Of a stretch of DNA of 64,000 nt, positions 56,874-64,000 are shown in pieces. The DNA is from Gymnodinialimonas phycosphaerae (lineage in GTDB: Bacteria > Pseudomonadota > Alphaproteobacteria > Rhodobacterales > Rhodobacteraceae): positions 1,240,001 through 1,304,000 of the forward strand of contig NZ_JAIMBW010000001.1 of the NCBI RefSeq assembly GCF_019195455.1, written 5' to 3'. Both the position numbers and the translations under genes were made by a program. The notes under the pieces were generated by a model. That model had not been told where the DNA came from, did not search any database, and saw only the letters and a program-made list of their open reading frames with translations. Each line of letters opens with the position of its first letter. Positions within the stretch are counted from its first letter, which is position 1.

Positions 56874-58721
56874 ATGAGTGACCGCCCCGCCCTGCCCCTT
56901 TCCCGCCCCCGCGCGACGCGCCCGCGCCGCGCGATTTGGGTCGTGGTGATCCTGGCGGTACTGGCGTTGGCGTTGATTCTTGCGTCGCTGCCCCGGATCG
57001 AGCGGTTGTACCTGCGCCAGGCGGGCGCGGAAGACGCCGCGACCTTGCGGCTGGCCACGCAGGTCCTGCGCGGCGCGTTGGAACGGACCCAGGCTCTGCC
57101 CGCCCTGATCGCCGACCGCGCGATCCTGCAGCAATTGCTGGCCGAACCGGACAACGACGGCATTGTACCTTTCACCAACGAATTGCTGCGTCAATCGGCG
57201 CTCTCGCTCGATGTCTCGGACATCTACGTGCTCGACACGGAGGGGCGCACGATTGCCGCGTCGAATTACCGGACCGAGCATTCCTTCGTCGGCGAAAGCT
57301 TCGCCTACCGGCCCTATTTCACCGACGCCATGGGGGCCGGTCTGGGGCGGTTCCACGCCCTTGGCACCACCTCGGGCCAGCGTGGCTATTTCTTCGCCTC
57401 GCCCGTGATCGACGACACGCGGATCGTGGGGGTCGTGGTGGTCAAGCTGCGGCTGGATGCCTTCGAAGAGACCTGGGCCGCCTCGGACGCCACCATCATG
57501 GTGACCGACATCAACAATGTGATTTTTCTTTCGGACAGGACCGATTGGCATTTCCGCACGACAGCGCCCATGGGCCCAAGGGTTCTGGCGAACATCACTG
57601 CGACCCGGCAATACCCGGTATCTATGCTGTCACCTCTGGGGCTTGAGGTCGAACGGCTTGATCCGGATCTTGGCTTCGGGTTGGAGTTGGCCCACGTGGG
57701 CGATGAAAGCTTCGTAAGCCAAACCGCGCTGATCGCCGCCCCCGGTTGGCGGGTGACGATCCTGACGCCAACCGGGCCCGCGATACAGCGGGCCTGGACG
57801 GCGGGCCTTTTGTTGGCCCTGATGGTTGTCATGGTCGGTCTGGTAGCCGCCACCATGCTGGGACGCCGGGCGCGCCTGATCGAACGTCTGGCTGCCGAGC
57901 AATCGCTGGCAAGCCTGTTGGAAGCCCGCGTTGCCGAGCGTACAGGCGAGCTAAAGGCAGAGGTCGAAGAACGCCGAGCCACGGAAGCACGCCTGCGCAA
58001 GACCCAAGCCGAACTGGTGCAGGCTGGCAAACTGGCGGCGCTGGGGCAGATGTCGGCCGCGCTGAGCCATGAGTTCAACCAGCCCCTGGCCGCCGTGAAA
58101 TCCTACGCCGAGAATGCACGCACGTTCCTTGATCGGGGGCGCTCGGACGAGGCGCGCAGCAATATCGAGCGGATCAGCGGCCTGGCGGACCGGATGGCCT
58201 CGATCTCCAAGCACCTGCGTAATTTCGCCCGGCGCCCCGGCGACAAGACCGGCCCGGTGCCGTTGAAGCCGGTGATTGACGACGCCCTGGAGCTGATGGC
58301 CGCGCGCCTGCGCGGGGTGGATGTGGTCTACCCCCCCCCCGAGGCCGAGGTCTGGGCGCGCGGCGGGCGTGTGCGGCTGCAACAGGTGGTGGTGAACCTT
58401 CTGGGCAATGCGCTCGACGCCATGGAACGGTTGGAACACCCTCGGATAGAGATCACTTTGAGCGGTGGAGAGACGCCCCAGATCGCGGTGCGCGACATCG
58501 GGCCCGGCCTTTCAGAAGAGGCCTTGGCGCAAGCGTTCGATCCCTTCTTCACCACCAAGGAGCCCGGGCAAGGCCTGGGTCTTGGCTTGTCGATTTCTTA
58601 CAACATCGTCGGTGATTTCGGCGGGCGCTTGTCGGCAGAGAACCATCCCGAAGGCGGCGCGCTGTTCTGCGTCACGTTGGAGGCCGCGGCATCCGGCACC
58701 CCGGAGTTGGCCGCAGAATGA
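56874..58721 (+). CDS. DctB-type sensor histidine kinase
   Basis: 615 aa from ATG at 56874. An N-terminal transmembrane helix (~20-40), a large periplasmic double-PAS-like sensor (~45-295) with the YFASPVID strand, a second helix (~305-330), a coiled coil, then HisKA with the phospho-histidine in LSHEFNQPLAAVKS (~398) and the N, G1 and G2 boxes (NLLGNALDAM, DIGPGLS, GLGLGLSISYN). DctB-family kinases sense C4-dicarboxylates and related acids. It overlaps the regulator gene by 4 bp. Confidence 0.9.
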   Translation: MSDRPALPLSRPRATRPRRAIWVVVILAVLALALILASLPRIERLYLRQAGAEDAATLRLATQVLRGALERTQALPALIADRAILQQLLAEPDNDGIVPFTNELLRQSALSLDVSDIYVLDTEGRTIAASNYRTEHSFVGESFAYRPYFTDAMGAGLGRFHALGTTSGQRGYFFASPVIDDTRIVGVVVVKLRLDAFEETWAASDATIMVTDINNVIFLSDRTDWHFRTTAPMGPRVLANITATRQYPVSMLSPLGLEVERLDPDLGFGLELAHVGDESFVSQTALIAAPGWRVTILTPTGPAIQRAWTAGLLLALMVVMVGLVAATMLGRRARLIERLAAEQSLASLLEARVAERTGELKAEVEERRATEARLRKTQAELVQAGKLAALGQMSAALSHEFNQPLAAVKSYAENARTFLDRGRSDEARSNIERISGLADRMASISKHLRNFARRPGDKTGPVPLKPVIDDALELMAARLRGVDVVYPPPEAEVWARGGRVRLQQVVVNLLGNALDAMERLEHPRIEITLSGGETPQIAVRDIGPGLSEEALAQAFDPFFTTKEPGQGLGLGLSISYNIVGDFGGRLSAENHPEGGALFCVTLEAAASGTPELAAE

Positions 58722-60070
58722 CCGACGCCGCCGTTCTTTTCGTCGACGATGAGGCCGATCTGCGCATCGCGGGTGCGCAGACGCTGACGCTTGCGGATGT
58801 GCCGGTGATTGCCTGCGCCACCGCGGCGGAGGCTCTGGATCACATCTCGCCCGCTTTTCCTGGCATCCTGGTGACCGATATTCGCATGCCGGGGATGGAC
58901 GGCAAAGCGCTGATGGCCGAGGCCCTGCGGCGCGACCCCGATCTGCCCGTGATCCTTGTGACGGGCCACGGCGACGTGGAGCTGGCAGTGGAAAGCATCC
59001 GCAAGGGCGCCTATGACTTCATCGAGAAACCCTACGACCCCGCACGGCTGGTCGAGATCATCCGCCGCGCGCTGGACAAGCGCCACCTGACAATGGAGGT
59101 CCGCGCCCTGAAGGCGCAGGCCTCCGCAAAACGCGCAGATCCGATTGCCGCGCAGTTGATCGGGCGCTCGCAGGTCATGGCGCAGTTGCGCGCGCAACTG
59201 ACCGCCGTGGCCGAGACCGAGACGGATGTGCTGATCGAAGGCGCCACCGGCACCGGAAAAGAGGTCGCGGCGCGCGCGCTGCACGGAGCCTCGGCCCGGG
59301 CGGCAAAGCCTTTCGTGGCGGTGAATTGCGCGGCCCTTCCCGACACCCTGATCGAAAGCGAGTTGTTCGGCCACGCCCCCGGCGCTTTCGCAGGCGCGGC
59401 CCGTGAGCGGTACGGCAAATTTCGCCATGCCCAGGGGGGAACGCTGTTTCTGGACCAGATCGACAGCATCCCCCTACCTCTACAAGGCAAGCTGCTGACG
59501 GCCTTGCAGGACCGTGCGATCACGCCGCTTGGCTCGAACGAAGCGGTGCCACTGGACTTGCGCGTCATTGCCGCGTCCAAACGCGATCTGGCGCAGGCCG
59601 CATCCGAGGGCACCTTTCGCGATGACCTGCTTTACCGTCTGAACGTCGTGACGCTCCGCATGCCGCCACTGGCGGAACGGCGCGAAGACATCCCCGGCCT
59701 GTTCCAGATCCTGCTGGCGGGCGCCTCGGCGCGCCACAACCGCCCCGTGCCCGCCATTTCCCCCGATGCGCTGGCCGATTTGGCCACCCGCAGCTGGCCC
59801 GGCAACATCCGTGAACTGCGCAACGAGGCAGAACGCGCCATTCTGGGCCTTGGCCTCGATGGGGATCCGCCGAATAAGGGTCGTCTTGCCGACCAGATGG
59901 CCGCCCACGAACGCAGCCTGATCGCGGCCACACTCAGCGCCCAAGGCGGATCGATCAAGGCCACCTATGAGGCGCTGGGGATCAGTCGTAAGGCGCTTTA
60001 CGAGAAGATGCAGAAACACGGGCTGGACCGCAGCGACTTTCGCCCGCCCCCGGGCGCCCAAAACCCTTGA
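58718..60070 (+). CDS. DctD-like response regulator with altered AAA+ motifs
   Basis: 450 aa. Receiver domain with Asp54 (VTDIRMPG), AAA+ domain (~140-365) and a C-terminal Fis-type helix-turn-helix. Walker A is GATGTGKE. Two sites that are nearly invariant in sigma-54 activators differ: GAFTGA is GAFAGA (residues 222-227; 59381-59398), and Walker B LDEI is LDQI (Gln247; 59456-59458). The Thr contacts sigma-54 and the Glu helps ATP hydrolysis, so this protein may not be a classical sigma-54 activator. Confidence 0.85.
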   Translation: MTDAAVLFVDDEADLRIAGAQTLTLADVPVIACATAAEALDHISPAFPGILVTDIRMPGMDGKALMAEALRRDPDLPVILVTGHGDVELAVESIRKGAYDFIEKPYDPARLVEIIRRALDKRHLTMEVRALKAQASAKRADPIAAQLIGRSQVMAQLRAQLTAVAETETDVLIEGATGTGKEVAARALHGASARAAKPFVAVNCAALPDTLIESELFGHAPGAFAGAARERYGKFRHAQGGTLFLDQIDSIPLPLQGKLLTALQDRAITPLGSNEAVPLDLRVIAASKRDLAQAASEGTFRDDLLYRLNVVTLRMPPLAERREDIPGLFQILLAGASARHNRPVPAISPDALADLATRSWPGNIRELRNEAERAILGLGLDGDPPNKGRLADQMAAHERSLIAATLSAQGGSIKATYEALGISRKALYEKMQKHGLDRSDFRPPPGAQNP

Positions 60071-60123
60071 AAGGGTTTTGCCCAGAGCCTTGCAAGGCTC
60101 TGATAAATGCCTTGCAAGACATT
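60061..60123. repeat. Palindrome cluster after dctD
   Basis: An imperfect AAACCCTT-GA-AAGGGTTT hairpin overlaps the last codons, then the perfect CAGAGCCTTGCAAGGCTCTG (60083-60102) and an imperfect AATGCCTTGCAAGACATT. The CTTGCAAG centres match the elements at 28254-28296. Confidence 0.7.
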
Positions 60124-60146
60124 TTGCCCGTGGCTGATGTGTGACT

Positions 60147-60201
60147 GATGTGTCGATTGCCACCCACCTGCCACCGCACAATGGGTAGTAATCGACACAT
60201 C
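60147..60201. promoter_or_regulatory. Long inverted repeat upstream of the TRAP genes
   Basis: GATGTGTCGATTGCCACCCA (60147-60166) and its near-complement at 60182-60201 match at 17 of 20 positions, with a 15-bp spacer; the outer 12 bp are perfect. CTGATGTGT also repeats directly just before it. It lies 144 bp before the SBP start. I find no TGGC-N8-TGC-type -24/-12 promoter by eye. Confidence 0.6.
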
Positions 60202-60344
60202 CCCCACAGCACCCACTGACCGTTAGCGCAAACATGACGAATGGGCGCTGGACGTACCCGCAAAAGGCTCACACCACATCCCCAAGCGGTCGGGATGGGA
60301 GCCCATCACGGGAACCTGACCGCACACAACTTAGGGAGACTACC

Positions 60345-61349
60345 ATGACATTCATGAAGCTTGGCACCAAACTGGGCGCCTTGACGCTCACCACGACCCT
60401 CGTGGCGACCTCTGCTTTCGCCGACGGCCACGTCGACCGCACCGGCTGGCCCGAGAACTTCACGCTCGGCACTGCGGGCCAGGGCGGCACCTACTTCGCC
60501 TATGGCTCCGGTTGGGCCAACCTGGTGGCGGACGAGCTTGGCATTTCCGGCGCGGGCGAAATCACCGGCGGTCCGATGCAGAACATGGCGCTGGTGCACA
60601 CCGGTGAGGCACAATTCGGCATGACCACCATGGGTCCGGCGGCGGAGTCGCTGCAAGGCACCAACCCCATCGCCCCCGGCCTGCAAATGACCGGCGCTTG
60701 CGCGATGTTCCCGATGTACCAGACGCCCTTCGCGATCACCGTGCTGGCGTCCTCGGGCATCACCTCCATCTCGGACATTCCGGACGGCGCGCGCATCGGC
60801 TTTGGCCCCGCAGGCTCCACTTCGGACACGTATTTCCCGCGCATGATGGAAACGCTGGGCGTCGAGTTTGATCGCCGCAACGGCAACTGGACCGACCTTG
60901 GTGGTCAGGTGCAGGACGGCCTTCTGGACGTCATCGCCTTCGCAGCCGGTGTTCCGACCCCAGCCGTCAGCCAGTTGGAAGTCCAGACCGACATCAACTT
61001 CATCGCCTTCACCGAGGAAGAGCAGGCGACGATCATGGAAACCTTCCCCGTCTCGCCGTTCGTCATTCCGGCTGGCACCTACGAGACGCTGACGGAAGAC
61101 GCCGACTCCGTGTCGATGTGGAACTTCGCCATCGCCAACTGCGAGTTGCCTGAAAGCTTCGTCTACGAAGTGGTCGACATCATCATGTCCGACAACGAGC
61201 GGATGGTGGCGATCCACGGGGCGGCCCGCTCTACGCTGCCCGAGAACTGGGACAAGAACAACGTCCTGATGTGGCACCCCGGTGCTGCGCGCTGGTTCAT
61301 GGAAAACGCCGGTGCGGACATCCCCGCCGACATGATCCACGGCGGCTAA
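60345..61349 (+). CDS. TAXI-family TRAP solute-binding protein
   Basis: 334 aa from ATG at 60345, preceded by AGGGAG. A signal peptide (cleaving after SAFA-D) leads to the TAXI domain: LGTAGQGGTYFAYGSGWANL (~43) and GARIGFGPAGSTSDTY (~150). TAXI proteins feed a fused QM permease with glutamate-like or other acids; the ligand is unknown. Expression is probably higher than the permease because a hairpin follows. Confidence 0.9.
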   Translation: MTFMKLGTKLGALTLTTTLVATSAFADGHVDRTGWPENFTLGTAGQGGTYFAYGSGWANLVADELGISGAGEITGGPMQNMALVHTGEAQFGMTTMGPAAESLQGTNPIAPGLQMTGACAMFPMYQTPFAITVLASSGITSISDIPDGARIGFGPAGSTSDTYFPRMMETLGVEFDRRNGNWTDLGGQVQDGLLDVIAFAAGVPTPAVSQLEVQTDINFIAFTEEEQATIMETFPVSPFVIPAGTYETLTEDADSVSMWNFAIANCELPESFVYEVVDIIMSDNERMVAIHGAARSTLPENWDKNNVLMWHPGAARWFMENAGADIPADMIHGG

Positions 61350-61360
61350 GCGCTTCTGTT

Positions 61361-61389
61361 CGGACGGGTTCCATCTTGGGGCCCGTCCG
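61361..61389 (+). terminator. Hairpin between the TAXI SBP and permease genes
   Basis: CGGACGGG (61361-61368) pairs with CCCGTCCG (61382-61389) over a 13-base loop; only a weak T-rich tail follows. Typical of a partial terminator or mRNA-stabilising hairpin that raises solute-binding-protein levels. Confidence 0.6.
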
Positions 61390-61635
61390 TCCTTGCCGTG
61401 AACACATGCAGTGCGGCCTTTCGCTTGTGTTGGACGAGATGTTGGCCCCGTCCTGCCGTGAGCCCTACGGAGGGAACTGAAGCCCCGTCTCTGCCCACAG
61501 CTGCCACGGGTCAGCACGGCATCCGCAAGCGACACTCTATACCGAATCCCTCTGCCGCGCTGTGGCGTCGATCCGTTCCGATCCGAACCCGCCGCCCCGC
61601 AACACCGCCCAGACACAGACCCCAAGGGACATCCC

Positions 61636-64000
61636 ATGACCGAGCAGACAGCCGCAGCCGACCAAGTAGACGGCCCGATCATCGCCGAAGGCGTGGATGA
61701 GGAGCCGGTCGAAAGCAACCGCCGCCTGTTCGAAGGCCGGTCCTTCCTAATCGTGGCCGTCCTGTCGGTCCTTTACGCGGGCTTCCACATGGCGGCGCTG
61801 AACGGCTTGTCGATCTCGGCAATGACCGGGATCGAACTGCCCTTCTTGCCGCAATTCCCACTGGAGACATGGAACTTCCGCATCGTCCACATTGCGGGCG
61901 CGCTGGCGTTGGGGTTCATGTTGTTCTCGGCCCACACCTTTGGCTCGGACGCCAGCACCGATCGCTCCACCAAGGCTGTATCGCTGATCGCCGCGCTCTT
62001 TGCCCTGCCCGCACTTTACGCGGGCATCACGGTGATGGGCTTCATCGGCCAGGTGAATGGCGGAGAGCTGCCGCAGATGGGGGGCCTCACGACATGGGCC
62101 TCCTTCCCCGGCACCGACATTTATAACGCCGAAGTCTGGCGCTTCGGCATCCCGCTTTTAGTCGCCACCGGTGGCGCCATCGTGCTTGGCTGGTTCGAGC
62201 GTCAGGGCCGTGGGTCTTTCGCCGCCTCCGACATCGTGTTGGCGATCTGCGCCCTTGTCGTGGCGCTTTACTTGATCCCGATCTACTCCACTGCCGCACG
62301 CAACTCGGTCGGGACATCCTTTGTGCCGATCGGCGTGGCTTTCGCCGCCACAGCAGGTGCGGCGATGATCCTTGAGCTGACCCGCCGTGTCGCGGGCCTG
62401 GCGCTGGTGATCATCACCGGTATCTTCCTCGCCTATACCTTCACCGCACACCTTCTACCGGGCCTTCTGGCGGTGCAGAACCCCTACGACTGGCAACGCT
62501 TCTTCGGCTTTGTCTACACCGATGCGGGGATCCTCGGGCCCACGACGGCGGTGTCCTCCACCTACATCATCCTGTTCATCATCTTCGCGGCCTTCCTTCA
62601 GGCCTCCAAGGTCGGCGATTACTTCGTCAACTTCGCCTTCGCGGCCGCAGGACGCTCGCGCGGGGGGCCTGCCAAGGTGGCCATCTTCGCCTCCGGCCTG
62701 ATGGGCATGATCAACGGCACGTCGGCGGGCAACGTCGTGGCCACGGGCTCGCTGACGATCCCGCTGATGAAGAAGGTCGGCTACCACAAGAAAACCGCCG
62801 GTGCGGTCGAGGCCGCGGCCTCCACGGGCGGCCAGATCATGCCCCCGATCATGGGGGCTGGCGCCTTCATCATGGCCGAGATCACCGGCATTCCCTACCA
62901 GGACATCGCCATTGCCGCGATCATTCCCGCCGTCCTCTACTTTGCGTCGATCTACTTCATGGTGGATTTCGAGGCCGCGAAACTCGGGATGCGCGGCATG
63001 CGCGAGGATGAGCTGCCCAAGTTCCGAGAAATGGCCAAGAAGGTCTTCCTGTTCCTGCCCATCGTCATCCTGATCTTCGCGCTATTCATGGGCTATTCCG
63101 TGATCCGTGCCGGCACGCTGGCCACCGTGGCTGCCGTCGTCGTGTCCTGGGCCGCGCCCGAGCACTTCATTCCGCGCGGTAGCTGGTCGATCCAGCGCCT
63201 TTTCGTGCTGGCCATCACCGCGATGACCATTGCGTTGACCGTCGTCTGGATCGCCTCGCCCACACCCGAACCGGGCGCGGACCAGAGCGCGCTGATGACC
63301 TCGCTGGCCACAATCACCGGCCTGATCATCGTGGCGGCCTTCGTCTATATCTCGATCTCCGAGCTGATGAAGCCGGACAGCACCATCGGCCTCGGCCTCA
63401 AGGGGCTTCTGCGCGGCCTTGAAATCGCGGGCGTCATGTCGATCCAGATCATCGCCGTCTGCGCCTGTGCGGGCATCATCGTGGGCGTCATCTCGCTCAC
63501 CGGTGTTGGCGCGCGCTTCTCCGCCGTTCTGCTGGATCTGGCGGGCGTTTCCCAACTTCTGGCGCTGTTCTTCGCCATGTGCATCGCGATCCTTCTGGGG
63601 ATGGGCATGCCGACCACGGCCGCCTACGCGGTGGCTGCTTCCGTCGTGGCACCGGGTCTTGTATCCCTTGGCATCCCGCAACTGACCGCACATTTCTTCG
63701 TCTTCTACTTCGCTGTGGTCTCGGCCATCACGCCGCCCGTGGCGCTGGCCTCTTATGCTGCGGCGGGCATCTCGGGCGCCAACCCGATGGAAACCTCGGT
63801 GGCCAGCTTCAAGATCGGCCTTGCCGCCTTCATCGTGCCGTTCATGTTCTTCTACAACGGCAACCTTCTGATGCAGGGCAATGAGGTCATCGAGGTCGCG
63901 GGCGAGATAGTCCACCAGGCCCCCGCCTGGTACAACATCGTGCGCGCGAGCGTCACCGCCATCGTGGGCATCTTCCTGCTTTCGTCGGGTATTCAGGGCT
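61636..64000 (+). CDS. Fused TRAP transporter permease (DctQM type), 3' end outside window
   Basis: 788 codons to the right edge from ATG at 61636. An acidic cytoplasmic N-terminus, a small-subunit-like part (~30-270) with about six helices, and the large DctM domain (~290 onward) containing AAAGRSRGGPAKVAIFASGL and ASTGGQIMPPIMGAGAF, a pattern characteristic of fused TAXI-associated permeases. Another DctM signature is LGMGMPTTAAYAVAA. It imports the ligand bound by the TAXI protein using an ion gradient. The gap 61390-61635 holds nothing else recognisable. Confidence 0.92.
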   Translation, partial: MTEQTAAADQVDGPIIAEGVDEEPVESNRRLFEGRSFLIVAVLSVLYAGFHMAALNGLSISAMTGIELPFLPQFPLETWNFRIVHIAGALALGFMLFSAHTFGSDASTDRSTKAVSLIAALFALPALYAGITVMGFIGQVNGGELPQMGGLTTWASFPGTDIYNAEVWRFGIPLLVATGGAIVLGWFERQGRGSFAASDIVLAICALVVALYLIPIYSTAARNSVGTSFVPIGVAFAATAGAAMILELTRRVAGLALVIITGIFLAYTFTAHLLPGLLAVQNPYDWQRFFGFVYTDAGILGPTTAVSSTYIILFIIFAAFLQASKVGDYFVNFAFAAAGRSRGGPAKVAIFASGLMGMINGTSAGNVVATGSLTIPLMKKVGYHKKTAGAVEAAASTGGQIMPPIMGAGAFIMAEITGIPYQDIAIAAIIPAVLYFASIYFMVDFEAAKLGMRGMREDELPKFREMAKKVFLFLPIVILIFALFMGYSVIRAGTLATVAAVVVSWAAPEHFIPRGSWSIQRLFVLAITAMTIALTVVWIASPTPEPGADQSALMTSLATITGLIIVAAFVYISISELMKPDSTIGLGLKGLLRGLEIAGVMSIQIIAVCACAGIIVGVISLTGVGARFSAVLLDLAGVSQLLALFFAMCIAILLGMGMPTTAAYAVAASVVAPGLVSLGIPQLTAHFFVFYFAVVSAITPPVALASYAAAGISGANPMETSVASFKIGLAAFIVPFMFFYNGNLLMQGNEVIEVAGEIVHQAPAWYNIVRASVTAIVGIFLLSSGIQG

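Overview
The window is high-G+C alphaproteobacterial chromosome, most likely from the Rhodobacteraceae (Roseobacter group). The evidence is a ctrA-sciP cell-cycle locus, a usg-family gene, a FAD/GcvT dimethylglycine-dehydrogenase-like enzyme, a very large acidic RTX protein ending in a Hint domain, a TAXI-type TRAP transporter with a fused permease, and a candidate GAAC-N7-GAAC LexA box. Most of it is housekeeping core genome. I see no transposase, integrase island, CRISPR array or rRNA operon.

Layout. 1-744 is the start of an abortive-infection (Abi_C type) gene that runs off the left edge. 942-10580 carries a VOC protein, a CNNM/HlyC-type CBS transporter, xerD, a secreted protein, a tiny membrane protein, aroK-aroB, a GcvT-family oxidoreductase and a MobA-like transferase. 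10777-18027 is one 2416-residue RTX/cadherin-like/Hint protein, preceded by about 0.9 kb without a convincing gene and then tRNA-Leu. 19202-28246 holds exoD, dsbB, usg, gyrA, a small membrane protein, DoxX, trmFO, a methyltransferase, gluQRS, hisI and a NifU/IscU-like scaffold gene. 28484-34484 carries a 40-codon membrane-protein gene behind a candidate SOS box, then recG, ligA, ctrA and sciP. 34613-43476 has mnmA, four tRNA genes (two identical tRNA-Asp, two tRNA-Val isoacceptors), a DMT transporter, GNAT, pirin, a phosphatase, an HU-like protein, a polysaccharide deacetylase and a 59-aa exported protein. 43612-49528 holds lon, behind a heat-shock-type promoter, and tgt, which is flanked by small unrecognised genes, two of them broken by in-frame stops. 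49633-55329 carries a LysR regulator, a methyltransferase, Fe-S assembly genes (DUF59, IscA type), DUF3307, TfoX, a 2-oxoglutarate oxygenase and tpiA. 55396-64000 has a secreted PPC-repeat protein, a DctB/DctD-type two-component system and a TAXI TRAP transporter whose fused permease runs off the right edge.

How genes relate. aroK-aroB, exoD-dsbB, ligA-recG, the IscA gene with tfoX, and dctB-dctD are overlapping or tightly coupled pairs. The dctBD pair sits just upstream of the TRAP genes it probably controls, but its DctD has altered GAFTGA and Walker B motifs.

The items most worth follow-up are the SOS-box-linked 40-aa membrane protein, the atypical DctD, the two matched palindrome/promoter-like elements at 1547-1603 and 27288-27362, the modular RTX-Hint protein, the stop-interrupted genes around tgt, and the Abi gene at the edge.
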